Source of the DNA: Scolanthus callimorphus
Taxonomy: Eukaryota; Cnidaria; Anthozoa; Actiniaria; Edwardsiidae
Length of the DNA stretch: 64,000 bases
Assembly: GCA_033964015.1 (NCBI GenBank)
Contig: CM066916.1
Coordinates: forward strand, 29,901,404 to 29,965,403
Direction of reading: 5' to 3'
Position numbers and translations under genes: made by a program. The notes under the pieces are model-generated. The model ran no database searches. It had not been told where the DNA came from and saw only the letters and a list, made by a program, of their open reading frames with translations. This document shows, one piece after another, positions 1 to 12,180 of this stretch; the stretch's first letter is position 1, and each line of letters opens with the position of its first letter.

Positions 1-2794
1 TTTAAAATGTGTAAAATGATCATGGAGAGAAATGCAATATCCTATTTCACAACACATACTTCGAAGCCAAGCCGGCGACATATTTTCACACATCAGCACA
101 ATATACTATCTTGTGTGAAATATTGCATCAGCTTCTTGGTAGCAGACTGTACAACGTAAATATAGGCATAGCAGAGATCTTATGTCTCAAGAACTTCCTT
201 GGATTTTAGTCTTGGTGCTAGGGATTTCCCCTTCCTAGTTTTCTCCTTACAAAGGAAACCACTTATGACCTGTTTGAGCAGATTGGAACAACTGCAGAGA
301 TGGGAATAACAATTTTAACGTGCTCATATCTCTGTTTTGGTTCGACATCTTTGGAAATTGAATTGACATTATATTTTCGATTGTCACCGAAAATTTAAAA
401 AGAGAAAATAAAAGAAAAAGGAAAGTGGAACCAGAGGTTGATATCAGTCAAAGACGTGCCTGGTATTTTTCTTTATTTTCTACATGAAAGTAAGTTTGAC
501 TGGGAATTTGAAAACTTGTTTTCGTAATCAGAAGAAAACATCTATTAAAAAAAAATTCAGAAAATGGTACCAAGCCGAGAAATGACAAGTACTACAAGTC
601 GTTTATCCTGGAAAGTTCCAAGTGCATTCAGAAATAATTGAGGCTTAGCTGCTTGACTATAACAATAAAAAGATTATGCAGCATTTTTTTCTAAACAATG
701 CCCCTTATGTATTCCATAGAATCTCACTTGGGACATTTAGGCTACAGAATTTGTTGACATTGGAAGTTTTATATGCTCTGAATGAGACATGCACTGTTCA
801 TGCTGAGCATAACAAGGAAATTATCTAATCATGTATTTTGGTTGGGATTTGGTTCTTCAACAAGGACTTCCATCTAGAAAGGAAGTATAAATTACAGTAA
901 AGACATAACTTAGCAGCTACCTTAAAACAACAAAGTGCTCTCAAAGCAATCAATGCCAGAGGAGAATGCTAAAAGAATGATATTGACTCCCATTAGATTT
1001 CATCACCGTCCAGACATTCCATAACACGAAATGCTTTCAAGGGAAATGTTTGATAAGGAAGGCTAGAAAGCCAACACATAAATAAAGTTAAGATTGATAA
1101 AGAAAAATATTGAACGTGCCATAGGTCTGGTATAATATTTCTTTCAGTAGGACAAGCATCATTTCCTGTGGGTGATCAATAATATTGCTTGTCCGTTAAG
1201 AATGTCAGAAAGGGAGGGAAAATTGATATAGCATGATTAAAGTATATTGTGGCGTGTTTTTCCATATAAAAAAGTCTTTATATTGTTGCCAATATGCTTT
1301 GAGTACATCATGTTCAACTTATTACATCAGAAACAAGTTTTCAAGAGCAAAAACGGCGTGCAAAGAATATTATGGTATGTACAGAACATTCTAATTTAAT
1401 GGTGGTTTCTGTTTAATGGTGGCATTAGGTATGAAATTGCTACGATAGAGGGAACAGTTATATGGGAAATATAAAATTACGGACTAAAGAAATTCCATCG
1501 CCATATTTCAAGGTACTGTAAGTCATCAAACTACTAGTACCTACGTCATTACGAAAGGTAAATACAGTAGAATATGACAGCTATCTGACTCTCACTGAAT
1601 CTCGCTGATATGAAGATTCTGCCCAATAAAAACCCTCAAGGCTTACAAAATAATCTCCCAAAAAGTACAGTTAAAAGATGAACAAATTCAACAATGAGAT
1701 TTGAATCACACAAGCTAAATTACCAACCTTCATCTTCATCATTTAAGAGAGTTAACATAGACCAAAAGCTCCCATGTGTTCTGAAGTACAGGGGTTGAAA
1801 TTCTCATCTAGGGTATTTCCTACATCTAGCAATAGACCACGAGCCATATTCCAATAATAAAGAGCCTTTTCAATGAATTATACTTTAAAGGAATCCATGA
1901 AGGTTTCACTGATACATTGAACGTTTGAATACTTCGTGTGTTGAGACAAATTCTGTTTGAGAGCGGTTTGTGCAAGGCTATAGTGATACATGTATGTTAG
2001 CACATGACAGGAATGTAAGGGCAATTGAAACCTAAGACAGAGAATCTATTTTGGCATCATGTTACAATATGCAGAGACAGAAACCGCACAGTACAGCAGA
2101 CAGTGGTCAAACAGCCGGCCAAGCGTGCTGAGTAAAGCCATGAGCAACGGACCAGAACTCCGGACTTGTGATGCAAAGAGGTATTGAGGTTTGCCATATG
2201 ACTTTGGGATTTCTGGGAATTGAAGATGTTGCCTTTATTTAGGTAATTTAAACTTTGTTACTGAAATACTTGGGCCAGCAAAAATGAATTGCTTGGATTT
2301 ACTGATTCAGCCATTTACCGATTCAGTTCCAGGGGATACTCTACAATAACCCTAAAGCACATACTTCCATTACAGAACCGTAGTCCAATTTTCGCAACAC
2401 TTGTTTAAAAACATTTCGACAAAAAAGACACAACAATAAGTATTCAGTATTACTTCATTTAGAAAGTCAGTGATGAAACAAAGTCTCCATTACTTCATGC
2501 AAATGTTGCAAATGTGAACTGTGTGTCTAAGACCCCGTTCACACGAGACCGGTACAAAACCGGACCAGTACAGTTATGGTACGGTACCGCCTGTTCCTAC
2601 GGTACCGGTACAATTAGTGCTCCGTCATGTATTCCTTTTAGAGATATAGAAATATTTTTAGGGGTAGAAATCACTACGAAGTTGAAAACGAACATTATTT
2701 TTAGTAACTGCGGATCATTGTGGAAGTATTACTTGGAAAAAATAGTGACACTTTTACTAAGAGTACCTACACAGTTTGGATATATATACATTTT
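1..2794. other. No gene recognised
   Basis: AT-rich sequence with stops in all frames. I see no exon with recognisable protein similarity, no RNA gene and no clear transposon boundary. A short open frame near 2514-2813 has no visible motif and looks like chance. Confidence 0.5.
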
Positions 2795-3070
2795 TTACAG
2801 CTGTTTCAGGTAACACGCCACCCAGCTTGTTTATCGAGAGGGCTTTTGGCAGTTGGGTTTCCTGTGTAGTCAATCAAACCATGTGAGCCAATCAGATCCT
2901 TGCCTAGTTTCGCCTAGTGCAGTGAATTGGCTTCTGTCGCGACATGTCTCGCAAGGAAGCCAATCGAATGCACTGAGTAAGGATATGATTGGCTCACACG
3001 GACACGGATTGTGAAACTGCAAAACTCTGGCAGCAACGGCAAAGTCGCGTGTTACCTGAAACAGCTGTAA
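2795..3070. mobile_element. MITE family A, copy 1
   Basis: A 276-bp element bounded by terminal inverted repeats. The left end starts TTACAGCTGTTTCAGGTAAC and the right end is its reverse complement. The interior is itself foldback-like, with AGCCAATCAGATCCTTGCC on one side and a partly complementary copy on the other. A second full copy lies at 18824-19099, and core-related pieces at 52325-52445 and 58855-59090. No transposase is encoded, so this is a non-autonomous DNA transposon. Confidence 0.8.
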
Positions 3071-5720
3071 GGTCATTTGTTATTTGTCATTGTCATTTGT
3101 TATTCTCATGGTTAATGTTTGTACAACCTGTCACAAAATAAGTCTAATTCTAATCACCAAAAATACATTTAAGTTTACCGCGAATAACGAAAATAACAGT
3201 CCAGGTTTGTTAAATGACCTTTTAACTGTTAAATCAAACAAATCTATAGTGTTTTATCTATTATCAAGAGGATGGACTCAAGTGTATTAAGGCCTGGGTC
3301 AGCTCAGAAAATCGACAAAATTGCAAACTTTCAAATATCTTTGCTAACCATTAATGATGGGGCATGAATTTTTCAGGATAGTTAACAGTCGTCGATTGAA
3401 ATGTTTTAGTATGGAATTTGGGCTGATACACTGGACAACGTGGCCAGTCACGTGACATTTTCATGTTTCAAAACTCAAAAATTTCTCCGGTGGTGAGTTT
3501 CACTCCTTATGGAAAAGTTAATAGCTAATAATATTTCTGTTTGGGGTTCTATATAGTGGTGTCTTAGCTGGTGGAAAAAGTTTGCTCCTTTAAGGTGTTT
3601 GAAGGGGCTGATATGTTGATTGGGTCACTTGAACTGATTCCAACCCTTATATCTCGTTAACGGTAAATGATAGCTTAGCAGCCAAGACAGTACGATGTTA
3701 CTATTCCTGACCGGAAAAGCAATTTACTGTTTAGTCACGTGACATGGCTTGTGATGTCACTCCGTACTAAAAAATGACACCAAAATTTTAAGTTTGTCGA
3801 GTTTTATCACTACACCAAAATTAGCCTGCTTAAAAAGATTAAAGCAATTTAAGGCAAATTTACGTTTTGGGGGACTAGCCCCAAGCCCATTTAGAATCCC
3901 AGGCCTTAACGTGCTTGAGGAATTGGATTGCGATTTGAATTATTTGCTTGTCAGGCAAGCATGTGAGGCCCCTTTAGAATCTCTGTTTTACTGGGACCCT
4001 CCAAATTTTTTACCAAAACTTCCCAGGAATTTTTCTCTCCAAATTTCGATATATTTTCTGTATCTCGCCTCTTTCTCATTTGATTTTCTCATAATATAAC
4101 TATTTGATCTCAAGTTTCTCTGATTTCTTTAGTTCCAGGTTGGCATCCCTGGAAGAAGCCCCAGGGCCATTATTCCATGCAGCAATTACAAATTATACAT
4201 AATACATAAACGAAATTGAAAGAAAACACCAAGATTTAAAAAATAATAATAATTTCCATCCTGTATTAAATGAGCTAATCCATTTGTTTTGATGCAAGTT
4301 ATTGCTCAGTATCTTGACAATCGCTGAATTTCTCAGAGATCTTTATGGAATATACTAGAAATTGTTTTTTTCAAAATTTTCGATATATTATTTTCTGTAT
4401 CTCTCCTGGTTCTCTTTCTCATTTGAATTTCTCATATAACCATTGTATTTCTCAGAGATCTTGTATGGAATATACTCGAAAATTTGTTAAATTATAATAA
4501 AAAATTGGTCATTTCTGTGATAGTCAGTCAAAACAACTTGAACTTAATTGACTTTCAATTATCAAAAATGTTCAGCTGTTCCTCATGCAAAGATCACTTT
4601 AAGCATAAAATTTCCTGAAATTTCTTTCTAAGGAAATAGCACTGGAGCAATCATCAATACATTCCAAGCATGCCAAAGATTTCCCTAAACTAAAAGGTCC
4701 TTGGTAAATAATGGTGTTCAAACCACAGCTGTTTTGCTCTGAAGTTCATATTACCATAATTAACAGCTAGGTGAGCCTTCATAACAGACATTTTAATGAG
4801 GTTTTAATTAAAATTAGTTCAGCAACCACAGCAAGACAACAGAGCATAAAATTGAGGGATCACCAAATAAAATACTTTAGAAACATTTGAAGACTTCAGA
4901 TATAGACTTCAATATTTAAGGGAAATTGTGCAATGTGAATGAAATGTTTCGAACAAGGACTCTTGCTCAATATTACACCACTGTAGAATCTAGAAATGCC
5001 ACAGTTAGTAGAATCTAGAACAGAACCCAATAATATGAATTGTAATTGCTGACAGGGCTACACAACAATCTAGATTTTTCTTGCTGATAACTATTCAGCT
5101 GATTTATTGCTCTCAAGTTTAAGCCAATCAAAACGTTTTTTTTGCATTTGCCAAACATTCCAAAAAGACTAAAAATAGTGCTGAGAATAAAAACTGAGCA
5201 TAAAAACTTTTCCCTCTCCTTAGAAAATCTTGCCTTATGTCATATTGACTTGTAAGATGATTGAATCTAGATTTTTCTTCCCAAAACCTCTCCCTAGGCC
5301 GCTGCATGCATTTTGCTGACAATGTTTTTGAAAATTGGTGACTTTTAAAAGAATTTGGTATACAGTATAACATAACATCAACTAACTGTTTTTCAAAATG
5401 ACTGACAGTGTCTTAAATTATGGTGGTAGAGATATTGTAGTAATTTCTAACCTATTTCCTTACTAGAATTTATAATATGACCCAAGTCATTTCAGCATTC
5501 TGATTGGCTAAAGAGGAGTTTGATTTCAATGTAATTTCAATATAAGTAAATGTCTTTGGTCATATCATAAGCAATAACCACATAGTTTTGTACATGATAT
5601 TTGGCATAAAAACCACTCTTGAAATGTCTAGAATGACAATTAATGTGGCTTGTGGTATTTTATGCCACATATCACTACAAACCATGTGATTATCCCTGCC
5701 TATGCTGAAATCATCTAGAG
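3071..5720. other. No gene recognised
   Basis: Non-coding AT-rich sequence. An open frame at 3794-4099 has no recognisable motif. Two similar stretches around 4380-4500 (TTTCTGTATCTC, TTTCTCATTTGA) repeat motifs seen at 4040-4100, so this may be an old local duplication. Confidence 0.4.
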
Positions 5721-5749
5721 AGCGCGCGCTATTTGTTTTAGCGCGCGCT
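5721..5749. repeat. Perfect GC hairpin
   Basis: AGCGCGCGCT, nine bases, then AGCGCGCGCT again. The ten-base arms are self-complementary, so the site can form a hairpin or two palindromes. Function unknown; it lies in gene-free sequence. Confidence 0.6.
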
Positions 5750-5792
5750 TTTCCGTTAGGATTTTAGCATGGCGATACCGCCTTTTTACACA

Positions 5793-5825
5793 CTGATGAA
5801 GGGCCATGCCCGAAACGTTTGTATC
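5793..5825 (+). ncRNA. Hammerhead-ribozyme-like core (weak)
   Basis: CTGATGA is followed by a four-base-pair GGGC/GCCC hairpin and then GAAAC, GTTT and GTA. This is the order of the conserved core of a hammerhead ribozyme with a very short stem III, the type known from Penelope-like elements. Against it, there is an extra A at the base of stem II, and the flanks I can see do not pair into a convincing stem I. It may be a decayed retroelement end. Confidence 0.2.
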
Positions 5826-6069
5826 AAATTATACTGACACTTTTTCAATTTATTGATTCGATTTATACCATTTCTTTACAAGTGTCAAGCATCACCTGGA
5901 GTTTTAACTCTATCTTATTAATATTCCTAAAACAATAACACACTTTTAATACAATTTGTGTTTTAGTCTCCAACTAACCCAACTGAGGCCAAAGAGTTTG
6001 GCCAGTTATCAGACAAAAGGAAAGTGGACCATTCCTAACCAGCAGAAAAAACCCTGCCAGAATGGAGAT

Positions 6070-6290
6070 ATAGGACCAAAACTGCTAGGGGGGAAATGCT
6101 TCTGGAATGGACGATCATAAGCTATAAGCGTGCATGCTCATCTTTTCAGTATAGAAATGCCCTTGACATGTAACACAACTACCAGGAAGCAGCATGCACA
6201 GTCTTTACACTTCGTTTGCCAGCTGTCACTCATGTTACCGACATGCCGCATGTAATCTGGAATCGTCCATTAAATGGAATCTTCCATTAA
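6070..6290. repeat. Dispersed repeat, copy 1
   Basis: Shares AGCTATAAGCG, ACAACTACCAG, ACCGACATGC and TGGAATCGTCCATTA in the same order with 47330-47515. The ends are partly inverted (TGGAATGGACGATCA against TGGAATCGTCCATTA), so it is probably a MITE-type element. Confidence 0.5.
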
Positions 6291-6714
6291 ATGTTTAATC
6301 TTTGTATTGAGCTTGGCACATACTGGGGGACATGTCCTAGGGACCAGTTGCATAAAACTACTTTGTAGACAAGTTCCTTAGTGTGTCTACCATTTTATTG
6401 TTGACATTCTGGTCACAGGGATACAATTTTAGTCCCAGCAATATTAGTCCCCCAGTACCTATTAGTTAAGCTGTCTTGATTTGTGGGACCAGAGCCAGGG
6501 ACTTGTTGCTTGCTTTGCCAGCATGAACAGTGAACGATTGTCCCCTAAACAGTTCAAACAGCAGGTGACTAAACTCCTGCAATGTATTAGCCGTATTTGA
6601 GACGTAACGGCTAATACATTGCAGACGTTAATAAAGTTCCTTACTTTTTTTAATTGGTCCCCAGAGACTTGTCTCCTAATGTGTGTCAAGCTTAAGAGCC
6701 TGTTGAAATTATGT

Positions 6715-7065
6715 ATTGTACATTGTGTGTTTCCAAAAAATATCCATACCCCTCCCCCCCTCCCCCCCATGGAAGGGTGTTGAGAAATGACCCCCTTGTG
6801 GGGGGGGGGGATGGACATTTTTTGGAAACACACATTTTAGAAATGAATCTTTCAGAGAAGAAGAGAGAAAAAAAACAGGGCTATTGTGTGATTCAGAAAA
6901 AAAATCCACAACTTCCCCATGGAAGTGATTGGAAATTCCAGAGAGGTGGGGGCTCAATTTTCCTTTCATTTCCCATACAATCACTGTCAAGGGGGTGTAT
7001 AGGGGTGGGGGTCATATCTCAACCCTTCCATAAGGGTATGGATAATTTCTGGAATCACACATTGT
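6715..7065. repeat. Two adjacent G/C-rich inverted repeats
   Basis: 6722-6834 folds back: TGTGTTTCCAAAAAATATCC on the left is matched in inverse by GGACATTTTTTGGAAACACA on the right, around C- and G-runs. 6886-7065 is a second foldback with GTGTGATTC and GGAATCACAC ends. Related sequences occur at 14885-15080, 25280-25480 and 26220-26290. The open frames on both strands here follow from the palindromes and are not genes. Confidence 0.6.
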
Positions 7066-7430
7066 GGGAATTATCTCAGGCAGATCACAGGACAGATAAC
7101 TGCACACGTTTACTTTGATCCCAGATAAATTCAATACATTGTAACCAACATTATAAGTGTCTCTTACCTTGTTTATTCTTGTTGGGGAGGTTGAAAATGA
7201 TAGCCTCCCTGGAGAACCCTCTCCAGAAACTTGTTCTTTTTCCCTTCACTCCGCACAACACCATTATCTGTATATTTTCCACGATTTGCCACGCCACTAA
7301 AGCTTCTCCCTCGACGTACTTTGGTCTCTCTACTGTTCAACCTTAGGTCCTAGTTCAGTCTGACTCCTTATCTCTTATTACCAACATCTTCATCCAGTTC
7401 AGAAAACGATGCTCTATTTCTAGTTCGCTT

Positions 7431-7436
7431 TTTATT
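7431..7436 (-). terminator. Poly(A) signal of the small minus-strand gene
   Basis: AATAAA on the minus strand, about 20 bases after the stop codon at 7456, is the expected position for a polyadenylation signal. Confidence 0.5.
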
Positions 7437-7455
7437 CAGAATTGTCCAAATCGTT

Positions 7456-7910
7456 TTACTTTAGCTTCTGTGGCTTCTGATCAGAAAGTTCAATGTCTAA
7501 GTCATCTTTGAAATTGAGTCGGCGGGCCACAGGGGCTCTCTGCACTGGGCTTCCTGTGGTCTGGGGACTCGAAGGTCGGAAGTTGTTTTTCTGGCTCTGA
7601 ACTAATGGAGATTCAGGGTATGTATTCCACTCCGTGCAGGGCTGCCAGTAAAGTTACTTTCAGCACTTTGCGGAATTCTGTGCCCCTCACTGTTAATGCC
7701 AGTGATAATGATAGTCGGCGATTATGAGCAGGGGAGGGGATGGACAGTTGACCCGCATCCCATAAATATCTCCTAACTAACAATTCAAAATACTTGGATG
7801 TGCTCGGAGGTTTTCGATTCTTTTTTGAAGAGCATTTCAGTAGCAGAATACCTGTGCAGTTTGTAATCATAAGGTGATTTTTTCAAAACGCTTCTCAGCA
7901 CTCCCGCCAT
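7456..7910 (-). CDS. Small two-exon gene with RRLNF motif, unrecognised
   Basis: Read on the minus strand, exon 1 is 7910-7794 (39 codons, starts MAGVLRSVLKKSPYDYKLHR). Exon 2 is 7641-7456 (61 codons plus stop). The donor is GTATTT, the acceptor TACTGGCAG, both in phase 0, and the intron is 152 bp. The predicted protein is 100 residues and basic. It has several Ser-Pro sites in exon 2 (ESPL, SSPQ, GSPV) followed by RRLNF near residue 79. RRLNF matches the RxL cyclin-docking motif of CDK substrates. I do not recognise the family. A nuclear, cell-cycle role is only an inference. The start codon could instead be internal: open frames continue upstream on the same strand (7911-8945) and may belong to the same gene. 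Intact splicing phase and a close poly(A) signal support expression. Confidence 0.5.
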
Positions 7911-8190
7911 TGAATTCTGGTGACCTTTGTTTCAGGTCTTGATCTATTTTAACAGTGTCCAAGTCACTGACATTCATTAGCGAAAAAGTGCAAAATGGCT
8001 TCGTATCAGAAAGCCTAGGTGGGAGCTGGAACGGAAAAGTTCTCCAGGGTCGCAGCCGCCGAAGAACTTCTTCATTTTCGCTTCCAATTGTCCCTAAAGA
8101 AGGTCGCTTCAGTTTGTTTTGATGATGTTGTAGATTGCAAATCGCCAACCGTCTGACATTTCCAGGGTTTAAAAGAGTCATAGAGAGCAT
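7911..8190 (-). CDS. Possible upstream exon, unrecognised
   Basis: A minus-strand open frame ends just before the small gene at 7456-7910 and overlaps its start in another frame. The part from about residue 28 (KRPSLGTIGSENEEVLRRLR) onward has codon use that looks coding. It could be an exon of the same gene, joined after a one-base indel or by an unseen splice. No domain recognised. Confidence 0.3.
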
Positions 8191-8443
8191 AGATAAAGCC
8201 TGATCGGCGCATAAACTAACACCGATTAGGCATCACAAAGTCTGCTTCTCTTCTTCTCTTCACTTTCCGAGCTAGAAGACCGATCATCAATTGATTCAGC
8301 CACAGCAATCGATGGACTCCATTCTAAAACCCTTGATAAACCCACTTTGGTTCCTCGGAAGATGAAAACACCGTAACCACGTTTTCCACGTTTCTAAACG
8401 ACCACAAAGCCTATACGTCCTCCACAAATCGCCATCCCTCCAT

Positions 8444-8945
8444 TTAGCCCTGAATGTGTACGAACAACCTTCCAAAAAGCTCGATCTTTATGTCAGCACG
8501 GCGAAATTTCAGCACAGTTTTGCCGCTCCGTGTTTGTAAAACATGTGCTTGACTGTTTATTTCTCGTTCTGAACCATGTTCTGTCACATACACAAACTCC
8601 GAGGTTACTATATCCGGACTTGTTTGTGAAGCCATAGTTGATCGTCTAACTCTATAAATTCCTTCTATCAGAACTTCGCTCTGATGTACACCGCGGGCCC
8701 CAATCTTAGAAGGAGATCTTCGTTCGCTATGAATCGCTTCAGAAACAGCGACAACACTTTTCCCATCTTGTTCAACGAGCGCCAATTACCTTTGTATTTC
8801 GCGTCTAGAGTGCATTTTAGACTTCAAAGTCCTGCATTTTTTACATGCGTTACATGTGAGTCAAAGAAATCATTCTTTCAGGTCCAGATTGGGCGATTCG
8901 TGGAGTAAATACAGAGGCGTTTTTGCCTCTGTTGCCGCCCGCCAT
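8444..8945 (-). CDS. Possible 5' exons of the minus-strand gene
   Basis: At 8945 an ATG in a good context (CATCATGGCGGGC) opens a frame of 31 codons starting MAGGNRGKNASVFTPRIAQS. A one-base shift continues it into a cysteine-rich stretch (CNACKKC) that ends at a GTAATT donor near 8793. A longer open frame, 8785-8444, contains MASQTSPDIVTSEFVYVTEH. Both look partly coding but match no family I know. The start region resembles a CpG-containing promoter. Confidence 0.28.
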
Positions 8946-9768
8946 GATGTTTGGGACGAAAATTGATTATTTATGAGGCTATTTGACGTCACTATTATTT
9001 GCTAAAAGATCGGAGGGAAAAAATCAAAAACTTGCCCTGCGGGATCAATGTAAAGTATACCAGTATAAACCGTTTGTCTGAAAACATAAGCTTTGTGATT
9101 CCACTATAGAATGAGCATGGAAGAACATGTGCAATTTAAAACATGCGAGTGCATAAATAATATGCTTTCCCTCTCCGGAACGCTTGACGCCACCCTTTCT
9201 TTGTCAGTGTTTGCCATTCGTCTCCTGGCGAGTTTTCTGTAACAAGAAATAAATTTATAATATCCATCCACAATTAGCTCAAATCTAGATGACGAAAAAA
9301 ATACATATCCTCCTGAGCCAACTATTGAACTATAAATGTTGTGCCAAATTTCTAGGACTTCGGTCTGCCACAAAAGCGGAAGTTGAGTCAGGATCAGAAA
9401 TCGCTCTTAGAACATGATCATTTAGTGCTAGAAACAATGAACCACGTGCTTTTCCGTTTTAGTTTTTTCGAGGGAGGGCTAGCCTCTCCACAAGTTGCCA
9501 CAATATCATCCCTTAAAAAGACGCTCGAAAAATTGAGGTGTTTTTTACTATCGCGTTGAGTTGCGCAAAATTGCCTAAATTTCTTTAAACACGCCAGTGA
9601 AAAGAGGTGTCAAGGTTTAGCATTCGTGTAATTACTCCAAATTGAGCATTGGATTACACGCGCGACGTGCGGAAAGTTTTGATTTCTAGCGCGCGGAACT
9701 GAAGCAAAAATTAGTTTTTTTTAATCATCACTAAAAGTTTCGCTATCCGGATTTCAAAATATATATAA

Positions 9769-9896
9769 TAGAGCGGATTTCAGATGACTGTCGTGAGTAA
9801 TTCTCGATTACTTTGTAATTACTCCATAGGTTTTATTCAGCAATTCGTGGAATTACTTTGCGATTGGTTTACTACAGTCATATGAAAACCGCTATA
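9769..9896. mobile_element. MITE family B, copy 1
   Basis: Ends TAGAGCGGATTTCAGATGAC and, inverted, TCATATGAAAACCGCTATA. Two more copies are at 13906-14146 and 42757-43030. All share CGG-TTTTCACATGACTGTC ends and AATTACTT-rich interiors. Non-autonomous; no coding capacity. Confidence 0.75.
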
Positions 9897-9984
9897 GTGA
9901 GTTTATAATATAGCTACGATATAACGCGCGCTCTGATAATATAATTATATAGGTTTAGAATAGTATTTTATATCAATTAATATA

Positions 9985-10090
9985 TCAATTTTGTACAATA
10001 CATTTGTATTATTATTATTATTATTATTGTAATCTATAAGTATTTTTCAGCCTTTTGGGCTGCAACACTTATTGAAGAATAAACTATCTA
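9985..10090 (+). mobile_element. LINE 3' end with (TATC)n tail
   Basis: An ATT microsatellite, then GCCTTTTGGGCTGCAACACT, GAATAAACT and a short (ATCT)n tail. This layout is typical of the 3' end of CR1/L2-type non-LTR elements. No coding part is present. Confidence 0.45.
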
Positions 10091-10165
10091 TCTATCGATT
10101 GGTCCAAATCTGTTATATGCTCTATTTCACCGATAAAGCAATGGTTCTTCCCCGCTATATCATAA

Positions 10166-10354
10166 AGCATTAGAGCACAACATTCTATGACTTTATCGGC
10201 GAATAGAGCACTTGTGATGTTGGGAGAGACACTCGAAACGTTTTAAAATCACTCGCCTGCGGCTCGTGAATTTCCAACGTTCTCGTGTCTCTCCCAACAT
10301 CACGCTGTGCTCTATTGCACCGATAAAGTCATAGAAAGTTGTGCTCTAATGCTT
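10166..10354. mobile_element. Palindromic MITE
   Basis: Left arm AGCATTAGAGCACAACATTC and GTTGGGAGAGACAC are matched in inverse by GTGTCTCTCCCAAC and GTGCTCTAATGCTT. The arms are about 80-90 bases with a short centre, so the whole element can form a hairpin. Confidence 0.7.
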
Positions 10355-11205
10355 CAATGCTTAAATATGAGCCTTGTTGTCGTGCTTTTGGTCGCAATCA
10401 GTCAGTCTAGTTCAGCTAGCGGCGTGCTACACAAAATACAATGAGTTTGGTGCCATGTGGTGCGCAAAAAATATTTTCTTTGAAAATGATTTCAAAATGG
10501 ATATAACATGCAAAGTGGTTATTGAACCTCGTGTCTTGCAATTTCATAAATGGTCTGATATCACACTCCTGTACGTGATTTCAGATGGGCTGTTTCTTCT
10601 ATATCCGCTACCACCCATATCGAGAAGGAACTGGGAAATTCCGTGCCATAGGTCTTTTGTATTTGACCCCAGAAGGAATTTTCCGACAGGGGTCCGTTTG
10701 TTTTTGAATCTGGAATTTCCACAGGGCCTTTCTTTTTATCCCAATTTCTTTTTATCCCATTTCTTTCTTTTTATCCCAATTTCTTTGGTTTCGACTGGAG
10801 TCACAAAAAAAAAGCCGTGGAATTTCCATAGGAACCTCATGGGGGTTCCTTCAAATTTCGGCAGGGGTTGTGCCGGAGCCTTCAGTGTTTCCACAGGGGT
10901 AGGAAATTTTTTGCATGTTTGGTCTTCGATTATAGATGACGGTCTCTTACATAAAAGCAAGAGTAAATTTACTCTCATGATGAAAGTGATGTCCAACTCA
11001 AATGTTCTCAAAACTAAGCACTAAAACTCTGCCCAAAATGAAAAAGGTGCTTAAGAGCGTGCTTGGAAACATAAAATAGTGCTCCAAATCAAAGGTGCCG
11101 AAAAAAGTGTCCAGCGCAATCGGGACAAGCCTAATGACTGAAATGTCATTATTATTATTCTAACGACTGAAATGTCATTATTATTATTATTAATCAGGGT
11201 CCGGT

Positions 11206-11585
11206 TGCTCGAAAGTGGTTAAGCACTAATCAGGATTAAGTTACCATGGTGACTCGATGGTTTTGTTCAGAACTAAACCTGGTTTAAATTTAATCCACCT
11301 TTGAACAACCCGTGCCAGGAGCCCCTGTGTTAATTCAACAAATGGGCCCGTTTATATAGGAAAGTTGTCCCGGGAGGAAATATCCCTCCTTAGCCGAGTT
11401 ACTCGGGGCGAGACACATTTCCCATACATTTCTTGTAAAACGCAAAATAAACCGTTTGCAAGACGTCCCGGGACAAAGGGTTGTCTCGGGTGATAGCTCA
11501 GTGTAGCCGAGCCGAGTTATCCCTTTCGTCCGGACTCCCGGGACAACTTTCTCTCTTCTTCCCGGGGACAACTCGTGTAGGCCAT
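11206..11585. repeat. Two dispersed inverted repeats
   Basis: 11206-11322 has GGTCCGGTTGCTCGAAAGTG at one end and TTTGAACAACCCG at the other, like the repeats at 16005-16165 and 17320-17500. 11345-11585 begins GGGCCCGTTTATATAGGAAA and ends with CGGGACAACTTTC and ACTCGTGTAGGCC, partly inverse to it. Both are MITE-like and non-coding. Confidence 0.5.
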
Positions 11586-12180
11586 ATTGGCGAATGTTTC
11601 GTTTCTAGGACGTCTTGTTGTTAAGAAGTGAAAATGGATGGTCAAAAATTTGGTGCAAGCAAATAAAAAAATTTAAAGGACTTTGAGAAAGTCTAGCTGT
11701 GGGCTCTCAATTTCGCCTCCTCCCCTCCCCTCCCTCATTTTTTCACCCTGAGAAATTTTCTTTTTTTTGGTACAGCCCAATGAATCGAGTCGCGTTGAAA
11801 CACAACACGTACACGTGTAGTTCCAAGGCTAACATAAAACAATACAGCCGGCCATAATATATTGGCGCCTGTGTGAAGAAATCAAGAAATCAAGACTCTT
11901 GAATTCGATGACGTATGCCAATGTCAACCCATATCGAGTGTTCATACTCAAGACAACTACTACTAGTCGATGACTCGAAGGACGCTAAACAGTAAAAGAG
12001 AATCGCCGAGTTTTGCCGTCTGTAATACAATCTTCTCCCAATAGTTCCATGTTTAGTCAAACAAATCGAAAGTATGAACAACGGAGAACCTGGGATAAAC
12101 ACAAATAATGACTAAAATTTGAAGGAAACAGCGATTGTTTTATGAAGACAGGAGCGAAGTCTGAATCTACTTGATCCAAG

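Larger units (their letters stand above)
8946..12180. other. Gene-free repeat-rich interval
   Basis: No convincing exon. The long open frame at 10374-11024 overlaps low-complexity TTTATCCCAATTTC and GGAATTTCCAC-type repeats and has no domain. The recognisable contents are the MITE, LINE tail and inverted repeats listed separately. Confidence 0.5.

Noticed and set aside
2514..2813. 99-codon frame at the left side
   Set aside because: No motif, overlaps the end of a MITE, and lacks splice or poly(A) context.
6462..7118. Overlapping frames of 90-135 codons on both strands
   Set aside because: They fall in palindromic G/C-run repeats and encode Pro/Gly runs only.
10374..11024. 216-codon plus-strand frame
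   Set aside because: Composed of TTTATCCC and GGAATTTCC repeats with no domain and no splice partners; probably chance.
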